Positions 23,643 to 36,800 of a stretch of DNA of 64,000 nucleotides are shown in pieces; the first letter of the stretch is position 1, and each line of letters starts with the position of its first letter. The translations under genes were made by a program, and so were the position numbers. Origin of the DNA: Heliopora coerulea (taxonomy: Eukaryota > Cnidaria > Anthozoa > Scleralcyonacea > Helioporidae); NCBI GenBank assembly GCA_030142905.1, contig JASJOG010000048.1, positions 1,493,501 to 1,557,500 of the forward strand, read 5' to 3'. A model generated the notes under the pieces. That model was not told the DNA's origin and did not search any database. It was given only the letters and a program-made list of their open reading frames with translations.

Positions 23643-26600
23643 TCCTCTTTAACACAGGACGATCCCTGGAGTCATTTTTCTAGTCAAGTCTCATCCTGGG
23701 ACTTCAGATTTCCAACACCTTTCCCAAAATGTGAGCCGATCCAAGGAGAGCAGACTTTTGGAGTGTTCTCTTTCTATTTGGAATTCCAATTTTCTCCAAG
23801 TGACACTTCATTTGCTTGGATACTGAACCCAACGCCATAACTACTACTGACACGACCTTTATCCTTGTTTTCCATAAGTTCCCAATCTCTCTTATCAAAT
23901 TTTTATACTTCTCTCGCTTTTCTATTTCTTTCTGAACAACAGTACAGTCACCAGGGACAGCAATGTCCGCAATAATCGTCTCCCTCTCCTTCTTTCTTTG
24001 GGCGACCAAATCTGGTCTCCGATGATGAATTTCTCGATCAGTTTGGATATTAAAATCCCACAGTATTTTCACTTCTTCATTTTCCTCCACTTTTCTTGGT
24101 ACATGTTCGTACCATTTATCGCTACAATCAGTACTGTATTTTTCCTGCACGATTCCCAATTAACAACCTGGCCAAAGGTGTCATGCCTCTTTTTATACTC
24201 TACTTGGGCAAGCTCAGAATAACTACATAAGATGTGCTGAACTGTTTCATCATGGCTTTCACAACGTTTGTTCTTACTGCCTGTTCTTGAGCTGCAAAGA
24301 TGAGTCCTTCCGTTTCCTTCTTTAATTCACCAATTCTTATCCAACTCCAAGACTCATTTGATAGCTCTTCTGCTTCTCTCTTGAATTGTCAATGCAATTT
24401 CTTTCCTCTCCAGTCCTCGATTCTCTCCCTCTTCTTCCTACCCTTATACTCCTTTGATGTTTTAACCTCGTCGATGTTCTTCCTTCTCCATGCAGCCATC
24501 AATCGACGTTCCTGACTCTGACTGACATACACATTAATATTTCTTTCTTTAGTATAGATGGCATCTTCAACTGATCAGTCCCCGCTCCCCTACTCTACTT
24601 GGTAGATCCCGACTGCTGACGTTGGACCTGCCATGCATTGTCAGGAGCTTTCTGATTTTACTATCCATAGTAAGCATGTTCATTCTTTGTCCAATTTATT
24701 ACTGCGTCACTGTATCGGAGCAGTGACACCGCCCAACTGTTAATAGCTTTGATGACATTGCCATCTTTCAGTTTTGAAGTGAGGGCTGTCTTTACTCTTC
24801 TGGGGTACTCCTTCTTATTTGTCTTCACTACTTAGTGTATGATGTCATCAACTTCCGCGTCCAAATATTTATAATGATCGTCGTCTTCTCCAATACTTCG
24901 AATCTTTCTTCCATCGGGTAATTTTATCCCCTCGGACCGTACCAGCTTCACCAAGATCCTTGCCACATGCTGTTAGTTGTGTTTTCCAACTCTTCACGTT
25001 TTCGTTAATTAATCGTTTGATGTTATCTGCAGCCCCTACAAGTTCAAGCGTTTCGATTATCCAGGAGTGGGGAACCAAATCATATGCCTCCTTATAATCT
25101 ACCCGTGCAATCGCCATTTTAGTTTTCCTTTGCTTCCAGTCACGCAATATTGCTTTATCTATAGTTAGCTGGTCTTTCGTCCCTTTGCTTTTCTTCCGAC
25201 AGCCTTTCTGCTCATCAGGTAATAGCAAATTTAGAGTGAGATGTTGATACAAATCCTCTGCTATAATCCCAGTAAGTACCGTCCACACAATTGGTAAACA
25301 ATGTAATGGGCCTGTAATTTCCCACGGCATTCCCTTTCGTCTGATCTTTAATCACCGAGACAGTTCGTCCCTTAGTCATCCACCTAGGCACACCCTCGCC
25401 CTCAAGGCGTTCTTGCAGCTGTATCGCCTTGCGCTCATGAAGTTTGGTCATGTTCTTCAGCCAAAATTCTTGCAGGTTATCAGGCCCGGATGCCTTCCAA
25501 TTTGGAATCTTTCTTAGAGCTGCTCCAAGTTTCTCAAGGTTAATAATTAGGTCATTTTGTTGTTCTGCTTGGGTCTGTTCCTTTTGCTCTTTTAGCCCGT
25601 CAGGATCTCTTCTGTGTTTCACCAGTTAGTCCCAAAGATTACTGCAGAGTTGTCTGGACTCAGCAGCATCACGGATGGGTTGTTCATCTCCCTTTGGGTC
25701 ATCAAGTTCTTTATAAAACTGCCTCTGGTTCGTTTCGAATAACCGTTTCTGCTTATATTGTAAAATCCTATCGCTGTATCTCTTAATCTTATGGGCTTTT
25801 GCAGTTACACGCTGTTTCAGTTCCTCAATTACGACATCAATCCCCTTGGCTTTGATGTTATACTTTCTCCACAGGTGGGTCTTGATTGTCTGCCTGTTGC
25901 ACTCATTTCTCCGGATCTGTTCTAACCGACCGAGGTCCTTCCGCAGTTGATCCAGCTGCCCTTTTAGTCGTCTTTCCCACCATGGTTCTTTTGTTTCCCT
26001 CCTTCTGGTGGGTTTGATCCCAAGTCTTTTCGTTACTACCACAGCGATAGCATAAAGCAGTCTGTTGGTCTCCATAATGTCCCTTGTTGGTAATAAAACA
26101 GCCACTTCTTCTACAGTCCGAAGCTCCTCTTTTATCCTTTGCTTTAAGATACCCTTCAATGCTGGGACTTTATTCTGGGCTTGTCTTAACCTGATCTCAT
26201 TCAGGCTGTTCCAAATAACCCGTTGGTCGTCAGTAAATTGCTCTGGCCTTTCATCATACGGTTCCTCATGTACGAGATCTTCATACTCTCTCCCTGAATC
26301 CACTTCCTCCATAGTTTCGTCCAATACCTCGTTCCCAATACCAGCAGAAGCAAATTCTGTAGCAGATGACATTCTTTGCTCATCACCATCTGCGTTTCTC
26401 TTAATCTCCTCCAACTCAACCGTTGTAAGCCAGTTACTTTTCAAGATAGCTCGGGTCTGGTCTGCAAGCCTCTGTTCAATCACCTTAAACATTCCTTTCA
26501 CTTCCCACCACATTACCATTCTCTGTCGATAACCTCTTTTGTCCAGGACACCCTTAAAATAACATTCTACAACCACCTTGTTCTCCTCAATCGACGGTCT

Positions 26601-27754
26601 TCTCTTTCCCTTTCCTGATCTATTCCCATGCATAGCAGTAGCAGGATGACGACCGGGCGCTGGCTGCTGTCCTCCGGCAACCCTGCCGGGTGAGGTACCT
26701 TTGTCACTGACTCCAGTAACATTCACGCCGTTACTTCTATCCATATCGAACATTGTTATCATTATATAAATGAGAGATGGCATTTTAATCATGGTGCCAC
26801 CACTAGGCAGGGTGCCATCCAAGGTTTAAAAGCCCCACCTACCCTGGGCTACATTTTGTCTGACCTCTAACCTTCGACCTGTCTGGCATGGGTGGCCCTA
26901 CCAGGAGTAAAAACTCCCGCCAGCATAGCTCTTGGGCTCATTGAGGTACACAAACCTCTCCATCACTTCAATTATTATTATTACTTCGTTATCGCACATT
27001 GGTTTGTTGTTTTGGCCAGTGGTTTCTTCTTGAAGTTTGGTGGCAACAAGCCTCCTCAAATTTCAAGGACCTTTTGTATTATTCTCGCAATGTATAATAT
27101 AGTACTTTTCTGCAGTTCTACCAACCGCGTCTTTATTTCCTACTGAAATATTACTGCTTAATAATACTGATTAATAATACTGATTATTATTATTATTGCG
27201 GAAAGTCAGCTCATACGAGCCAATGAGGTCGTTTAGCCCAAATTGCCATATTATGCCAAAGTGGGCACATGTCCCATAAATTATAGTGGTATGGCAATCA
27301 CAAAGTGAAAAACATCGTGATTAGTTAATGCCATTTTTCACCACAGTCTCACATACACAATTCCGTTGGTTGGGCATGGTCAAGGGCTGGTGCTTTGCAC
27401 CTATAAATCATGAGACTTCCTCAATAACCATCACACTTCCTCTCAGACTATTCTAAGGGTCTGTTCCGCAAAGCCGACCAATTAAGGCAAGCTAGACGCC
27501 AGTCCAATAGCTGAAGTTGGAAAATGTGATTTATTTTGTTCTTGGACTAGGAGAGTTCCTTTCAGACACGTAAGTGTCCTGGGCTCACTCAACACTTTAA
27601 GGTAAAGGACATCAGGACAGTCAGAAGGATTTACTAGTCCTTGGGCTAGGAAGGTTTGCCAACACCTTAGGTGAGGTTACTTACCACTGACGGCCAATTA
27701 AGGCAAGCAGTGGCTTTCAGTCACCCGATTACCCAGCTGGCAAGGCAGGGGTGC

Positions 27755-27800
<46 letters not shown>

Positions 27801-27846
27801 GAGGAAAGTCAGCTCGTACTTATTATTATTATTATTATTACTCATA

Positions 27847-27888
<42 letters not shown>

Positions 27889-30800
27889 TGGTTTACAGTT
27901 TCTTTTTCGGTTAAATATCTTAAGGGAAAACGTCAAATGCAAATGATCTTTAATTGGCAAATGTTAGTTAAACCGTCCGATATTTAAAAAGTTTGGTATT
28001 TTAAAGTGGTATTTTTTAAACGTTTCGTAATTTTTTAAGATAGATATTGACTTTGGCAACGTGTAACCGTCAAATCGTGACGGCCGTAATATGGCCATAA
28101 TCGTTAGTGTTGTCGGTTAAACGTTACGTTGCTACACCGTCTCGCTTTATTTTATTTTATTTTCAAGCCCTGCACACTATTTTCATGTGTACTTGCCAGT
28201 ACTATTCTTCCTTCCATCCAGTTTTGCATATTTGAACTCTAACTGTAATGTCAAAGACCCAAAAAATGGAGTATGATCAACAGCCTTGCCGATGACTTAC
28301 AACGTGGAGCCAATTACAACTGAAGAGTCGAGCAAGTTCGGAAAGCTGTGACTCAGTTCCCTAAAAGTACCCAAATCGACAATCACCTAGTCTGGCATTT
28401 AATGTTTTTAAACAGATGTTTAATGTAGAATTTAAGTTTTGCTCTGTGTTCATCTAGGTGACACTTAGAATCCAGAAGTGCCCTCTTGTTAACCCACAGT
28501 CTCCGGATTGTTGCTTCATACCGAACGACAATCATTTAATGAAAATAATTAGTGGGAATACAGCCAGCGACAGGATACATGATTTTACTGGTATTCCTCA
28601 TGGCGTAATGTACCTTTCACTTGATGTTTCAAGTGAAGATGAGCATGAATCTGTAAGTGTTCTCACATGATGATGTTTAGTTACATGCAGTAATGTCCTT
28701 ATTTTGTCTGAACTGTGACTTATTTTGAAAAGAAAATTTTAGGCTGAACAGAAACATCTAGCTAGCAGACGGATACTGTAGTTAAGTTATGTAGATCACT
28801 GGTATCTCGTCAATGCTTGTATCACTGTTTAAGAGATCGTCACTTGGACAGAAAATATGACCGTGAAAAGACACGTGATTTTGCATTTATTTTGTTCACA
28901 GTTGCTCATTCCACCTTTTCAGGATATTCTCTTCCAATTTCCGAAAGATTCTGCATCCAAGAAAGTGGTTTCATTACGGGGGATATTTCTTACTTTGGGT
29001 GATTTGCTGTCTTCGGTTACTGGTTCAACAGCGAAAAGGTAAAATTATTGTGTTAAATTATGAAAATGTTATGTGGTACATACTGTAAGTATTTTTTGGT
29101 CGTCCGTTCATACGTCGCCAAATGGTGCTTTGCATACAGACACCATAACGTCTCGCAGCGAAACGAGCTGACAAACTTCTTCGTAACGTCAGATAACATA
29201 TCGCAGCGAAAAATGACTATTGACGTCGTACCGTCTTACAGAGTTACATCTTAGAGAGAAACGAAACGTCAAAAACGGTGCTTGACATCTCACGAATTAA
29301 CTCAAAATGACTGACGACATAACGGGAACTTGCCATTGGTTCTTGACCTACCGACGTTGGATTCCTGTGTTTATGGCTTCCCAACAGAATATTCTGCCCG
29401 TTCTTAACATATATTGCATAATTACTATTAATTATAATTTTGGGTTAGACGTACCGTTTAGAGTTTGCTTACTGATAGAACGTGTCTGTTTTTATAGTAC
29501 CAGTGTCATAATGGATGGAAAGTTAATTCACATTGGTTATAAAAAATTTAAGCAAGAGCTTTTTGTTTTAGCATTACCAGCAAATAGGTAAGCAGTTTTT
29601 ACATCGGTTTCATTAGGTAACTATATTCTGACTGTTTTGAATCGTGCATTTGACGACTACATCCTGACAAATATATTGTAGTGTGTTTTTGTACGAACTC
29701 AAATAGTATTGATGTTTGAGAAACGTGAGAGCTCGGATGTATTAAGGGAGATGAACGATCTTCAAGCTCGATACTCTGAAAATAATTTCTGAGTCCCAGA
29801 CGGGGACTCAGAAATCATTTTCAGAGTATCGAGCTTGAAGATCGTTCATCTCCCTCAAATAGTATTAACAACATTTCCCTGAGAACCTTTTTAAAAAGAT
29901 ATTTAAGTCCTCTCCTGTTGTAAACTGTGAAAACTTTTAGAATACTCGTATCTTGACTGTGTTTGTGGCAATCGTGTTCGTGGTGAGATTGCAGACAAAA
30001 ATTACATCTGTCCAATGTGTGGTTGAAATAGGCAATCACATGACACAATTTCCCAGTGGCGGATCCACGGGGGGGCACACGCGGTGTGCACCCTCCTTTG
30101 AAATCATGTAAACAATTATTAAGGCTAACGGAAAACAGACCCTTTGTAAGGTTTTTGCTAGTTTATCCACTTTTCCTTCCAAACTCTAGTTTGCCGTCAT
30201 ACGTTAACATAAGTGCCAGGACGAGTTCTTATCCTGCTTAATTTTGTAGTTCTTTTCTAAAGCAACGTTCAAAAGCTGTCTGTTATGTCAATGTAATAGT
30301 TTCGCTTGCGTTATTTTGGCTTATTCTGTTAATTTAATTAACTTAGCTACATTAATCGGCAGACATTCGTCGTAAACAACTCTTCAAAGTTTTCCGAAAA
30401 TAGTAAGCTAAACATTCTTTATTTTCATAATTCAAAAGATTTGTTTCTGCTTTTTCAACTTCGTTTGTTTTTTCAACTGACAATTTGTCAATGTCAATGC
30501 TCACCCCCCCTTTCAACCAACCCTGGATCCGCCACCGATTTCTGACACTGTTGTTTCCATGCTGTACCACATTCTTTTCTAACTCAAAATTTTCCCACTA
30601 GCTACTTACCATACGTTGAGAGAACAACGTGCTACTTCGATTACTGGTGAAAACTTCCTATCTGTGGTGCTGTTTCGAGAAATTGCATATTCTAATGTTC
30701 CCTCCCCCGGTGGTAACAGAATATAGGGCTGTTGCTGTCATGGCTCAATTTTGGCATTCGATCTAAATTTGGGTTAGATATGTCTGAGGTGGTTCAGTAG

Positions 30801-33800
30801 GCCATTCCCGAGTTGCTGTACCGTTTGCTGTAAAACAAGGCTATGAACGAAGCCTTTCCTTTAAGAATTAGGTTTAATTCAAGTGGAAATTTGGTAAAAG
30901 CTCATTTTCTTATGAAAATTTCTTCACCCGTCCTCTTTTTAAGGTAAACGAAAGAAATTATTCAGAAATAACCTGTTATGTTCGTCATTTAGCGGTTTGG
31001 TGTTCAGTAATGGTGCATCCGCAGGGGCAGCGATCCACCTTATCTATGAAAGACGTTTGCATGTAGGCCCGCTTAGATATTGCGTTGTTTTTCAAGAAAC
31101 GTTTTCTTTGCAATATTTGCGCTGGTTAAGGCATTTTTTATAGTTTTCAGTGCTTTGTTGTTTAAAGGACATAAAGCTTAGTAAGCCTAGGTTTGGAACT
31201 TGCTGATGTCTTTCATCAAGCGGTTTGCGATGCAAACGTAGGCAGCGATTGCTTGTTGTCACCGGGCGAATGCGTCTAGTCAGATGGCGAATTTCTCTTG
31301 CCGGGTGGTGAATGCCTTTTCGTCAAGCGGCGAATGCCTCTTTTCAACTGTCTACTGCCTGTTGTCAGGTAACCAATGCCTCTAGTCAGGCGGCGAATGC
31401 CTCTTTTCAGCCGTCGATGCCTATCGTCAATTGGCGGATGCATCTTGCCAGGTGGCAGCTTGCTGTTGCCGACAGCCTTGACTATGACCTAAATTTTGCC
31501 GAATATACAACATGGTAGCGTGACTACGTGACATGGTGAGATTCGCACAACTAAGCAGTACAAGTGTAATTGAATTGCTAACCAATGTAATGTTCTACCT
31601 TTCCTGTTCCCATGAGAAACATGCGCGCTTTACTTCGTTTTTTTAACCATTCTCAGTTCCATTATGAAGATAGTGGAAATAGATTAATTTTTGACGATAA
31701 ACTGGATTTCACTGTCAATTTGCTTTCTCTTTTGCCTCTTCTGAATTTCAGAATCAAACTAATGAACAAAAAACCAATCTTATTTGAAGACAGTTAAACT
31801 AGAGGTTAAAACCTAACCACAGTAAATCCACAAAAATCATGCTAAAGATTACTAGTCGTTCCTATCAGCTCCCATTTTCAAATGGTCCAGGACACAGAAG
31901 AGAACTCGTGTTAGCGGAAAAACCGTGACACGTGAGGGTTATGTAAGGTCCTTCCTTGGCCTTGGGTCTGGTGTGGCCTAGTGGAACCTGGTCTATGGCA
32001 CAAGTTCTGGAACAACCAGCACTAGAGTAGAAAGCAGAGGTGGTGTCTTTCGCTAGTTCGGCGAGAAGTAGAATCCACAAGTGGCCTTGGGTACTTAACT
32101 GTTTTTTATCAGTTTACTGATTGTAATTTCGCAAGTTTAAAAATGTCGATTACAGTGGGCACAATTAGGATTTGCGAATTGGAAAAAACAAAAGAGTTCT
32201 GGCCTTCGTCTCACAGTAAAATTTCCCAATTTCAAAACCTTGAAAACGCTCAAAGACGTTGTCCCAATTACAAATACGTAAAAAAAGACGCGATTTTTTT
32301 GAGTAGTACCAACACTTGAAAGAAATTAGGGATTAAATTCACCCACAAACGAGGGAAAGTTTGTGGGAGTCTCGAAATCATCCCGAGGCACTGGAAAAAT
32401 GTAATCGCTCATTTTCTTCAAGTCATGGTATCACTTGATCATATGATTACCGAAGGAAAGTCTGAGAAGCCTTTAGCTGCAAAGGGAAGGGAGGGTAAGA
32501 ATTAATGGCATTGACTCCCCTAAACAGAATGTACGTCGAAGAAGAAGTCTTATTTGTCCTCTAATTATGGTCAAGATATAATTTCCAGCATGTTATTCAT
32601 TGTGGAAATTTAGTTCAGAAAGCGAAATTTCCTTCCTGCATGAGCAGTAAAAGAAATTCGCGGAGTAAACGTTCTCCGAGTCCGAGATGATCGTGGTATT
32701 ACTTGAGAAATTCTACATTTTTTTAGATTAAAATATTTTTCTCACCATTTCGCGACAGTTGATTTTGTTGTCCACCTTCGTTGTCCCCTTGGAATATTAG
32801 TGCTGTCTAATTGGTTTTGTTACCTCATAAAGTTCGCTGCTGTCAACTAGGTTTTGTGAACCTCCATGGCATGAGTTGGTCGTGCATTCAATTTGTTAAC
32901 AACTCTTGTCTTATGTTTAGGGCTCCACTTGCTTATGTGAATACTTTAATGGAAAATATGAGTCGGCTTCTTTGTGTGATGTTTGAATCACTTCACAGGT
33001 ACAATTTAATTGGCAACCTTCCCTCTGTCTTTGTCTATAATTATTGATATGTCTTCATATGGATATTTCAATTGAAATGTTCAGTCGGTTTCTTTGTGTG
33101 ATGTTTGGATCACCTCATTAGTACAATTTACAGAGCAATCTTGGCTCTGTTCTTGTAAATAGCCATTGATATACACTTGTTTTGACATTCAGTTTATTTT
33201 CTTTAGGGCTTTTTGTGACGGTTGTAACTCATTACGCTTGGAACATCTCTTTTCTTTGATCTTTGAGTATATTCTTGGAACAAAGTCTATGTTTTGGAGT
33301 AGCAACACTAAGACTGATCCCTTAGACAAGTTTATGAACTGTCTCGAAGGAGTTAGATGGCTAGACATGCCATCAGAGTCAAAGGTAATTTTCTTTTTGC
33401 CAGCTGGACGTTCGTTTATAGCCCTGCTGCGTGACGAATCTGGGATTATTTGCCAGTTAAACATTCCACTAAAATCTCAGTATGCGGGGTTGATGTAAAA
33501 TTCCCCTGCTACTTTATTTTTGATTTTTCACAATGTTCCTCAAACAGCCTAATTCTGCGCACACGGTCGTTTCGAGTCACACATTCAGATTTTAGCCTCA
33601 AACCAAATGTGCGCGGGTTTTACTCCAGTCGTTGAACAGTTCTTTACACAACCCTCTTATCACATTATAAGCCTCAATGTTGACCCAATTTTGCCTAATC
33701 TGTACTTGTAAGCAATTGTATAAAGGGAGCCATAAAGTTAATTAAGCTTAAACACTTTTGCAGTGTAAACGTATATAATCTGATATCTCCGCAAGATGCC

Positions 33801-36800
33801 CTTAAAATGGTCAATATTTCATAATCAGTACGTGGAACGCTTCAGTCAAAAACTTAAATCATAAAAGCCCTAAAGTTTAACGTTTAACATAAGGAGCCTC
33901 TTTAACGAAATTTACGACTGATCTGCTCATTAATAGTTCACAAAAGGGTGATTATTGCTTCACAACCACAGATAGCTTTCATTACTATGCATGCGATGGA
34001 GGAAGTTCCGCAACGCCAAAATTTCTGTTAAAAGAGCTCGATTTGCTCTTGATTACCGTCAAATTGGCACAAAGGCAGCTAAATACACGTAATAAATCAT
34101 CATAGATGTTTCACCGTAGAGGTCCGTCGTTCGTTGTAAAGAGGGTGCTTGGCCGCCCAGCTTTTCATGGACCACACGAAAGTAATGAAGCTAAGGAAAA
34201 TGATCGAAACCACGTAAGAAGCCGTCCACATAACGATGTCTTTCCAAAGTTAATGAACACCATATTACACCACATTACTTACGAACTGATTATCAATCAG
34301 ATTTTTAGGATGATCAATTCGTCATCTCTACGCCGAACGTAAAATGCGTCGGTTCAAGTAAATCTGATAAGATATCATGGACCAACTACATTCTGCACAA
34401 GTCAATGACAGTACCACTGACAGCCCTTGGTCAGTACCTGGTGAACATCCCATAAACTTCTCTTTCTGCCAGCAGGCTGCAAGGCAACGTTTCGATGAAC
34501 GTGTACTTCTTTAGCTCGTTTTACAGTTTGACATAGTTGTACCAAGGCGCCATTTATGAGAAGTCGAGAAGCAGACAGATTCCTGCTTTTATGACAACAA
34601 TTCATCGGAGCAAAGAAATCAATGGAATCTGTTATAGGATATAAGCAATGTTTGCCTAAACAACATTTCCAGTCATGTGACTTTAAGCCTTTGGAGAACA
34701 TCTGGTGACTGATAGAACAAGCACTGGTCAGGGGCGGAGATATAGGGGGCAAGGGGGGCTTGAGACCCCCACTTTCAAAGTTGAGGGGGGCAGATCCCCC
34801 CATTTCTGTCGAAAAAAATGCAAAATTTGTCTTTAATTGTTAATAAATCTCGGCATCTGGAGGCAATTTGGTGTATCGTCAAGTGGAATAAGTGGCAGGA
34901 GAAACTGTGATAATTTATAAAGAAAACTAAAGTTGTTGTGAGGCAGCCGTGGACGTGTCACGAAATATTAACGCTAACAAGATTTGTTGGAAAGATACCC
35001 TTGGAAACCATTCTGCACGTGATTTGCGTTCTGTGCTGCGTTACATACTAGTGCCATTAACTCCCCTGCCATCACCACCACCACCACACACACACATATT
35101 TTTTAAGAGCTGTCTCCACCCTTGCTTGTAGACATGCCTCTTCCATCTTGTACCAATGACGTGGAAGCGAGGTATAAGCAATTTGGCATATCTGTCCTAA
35201 AGTGAAAGATTAGCTTACCAAATACATTTAATCCATGCCTAGCCGCATTCAAGCTTTAGTGCAAGCCAGTGCGATAGGACATCAACTATTAATCCTTTTT
35301 TAACGCATCTATCACAGAAAAGATCAAGAATACGTGTTTTGACAACCCAAGCAGCTGCTGCCTATTCTCACCTCTCATCGTTTGTAAGAACTATAGACCT
35401 CATTCACTTAAAATCCGTCTCTGACAAAGAGAACACCAGGATAATTGAGAAACATCAAAAAGTCCAAGAATAAAAGTTACTCCGCCTTTGCTGCTCATCT
35501 TCCTCCACTGGATCAGTTAATCCTGATGACGTTATTCTTAATTATTCAAACCGCGTGCTTACACCTGAAGAGAAGAATATCTTAGCCAAAGGACTAAACT
35601 TCTCACTCCCACAAAATTAGCATAACCTAAGTATAGCAACAAATCATGCAACAAAATAATGTTATGGATATGTTTTGGTTGATATCTAAATATAGTACAT
35701 AATTCATTTGCATGAGGTAATCTTAAATTTACATAGTATGACCAGTTGCTATCCTTAGCTTCGCCACTGAAGAGTGGCGAAAAGTTATAACTGATATTTC
35801 CGTTACAACTGATATTTCCGTTACTTCAGTTATAACTGAAAAGTTATAACTGATATTTCCGTGTGCACACAAAGTTCTTTCAGTCGCAGCATCTCCTTTT
35901 CAGATTACTTGGCAATAGCTCAATTCTTTTTTAAGTGAAATAAATTCCTTATCTTTGTTGTTATTCTCTAAAAAGAACATGTCTTCATCATGTGGTTGAA
36001 AATTATGCAAATTAGAATAAGCTCCCACATTCAAGGTCACAAAAGTTAAATGAGCGCCCAAGTCGTCTATTCGAATTTTTAGGATAAATATACAGAAAAC
36101 AAACAATTTGGATTGCGAAAATTACCAATTTTTTTTTTTTGCTTTATTTTGTCGAGTTCATTCAATCATTATTTTATACACAAAATCATGTGGATGGGGA
36201 ATTAAAACCTGACTTTGGCGGAACAAAGATAGCTCAAACATTTTTACTACACAATTTTCAAATGTAATTTTACACATAACATTGTCATGTATACTTTCGC
36301 CATTCGTCTCAGTAGATCAGTTACCTTTTGTAATGAATTGTTTTTTGAATGTAATTTTTCAAGGTTCATATTGACACCTGTTTAAATGAATTAGAAGCCA
36401 ATGACTTCGAATGGGTAAAGTATATTGTTAGTAATAAAACACAAATTTTGTTGTGGTGACAAATTTCAGTATAGCTTTGAAGAACGTATTAACCGTGGTG
36501 AATGGTTATACTAGGCTCTTCTGAAAAGAACTATAGGAACCCACACAGAAATGAGACAATAAATGCTAAAAAGAAGCACTATGTATTTCGGCAGACCGTT
36601 CTGCAGGTGCAAACGTCTGCTAACTGTTGAGAAATTACTTTTCTGCTTACATTTATACCTGATCGCTTTTAGTATAAATATAAGCAGAAAAATCATTTCT
36701 CAACAATTAGCAGACGTTTGCACCCGAAGAACGGTCTGCCGAAATACATAGTGCTTCTTTTTAGTATTTATTGTCTCACTTTGTGTGGGTTCCTATAGTT

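Noticed and set aside
32381..32445. Shared repeat with 53720-53760 (CATGACTTGA and CGATTA words, opposite strands)
   Set aside because: Only about 30 bp align well; too short to define a repeat with confidence.
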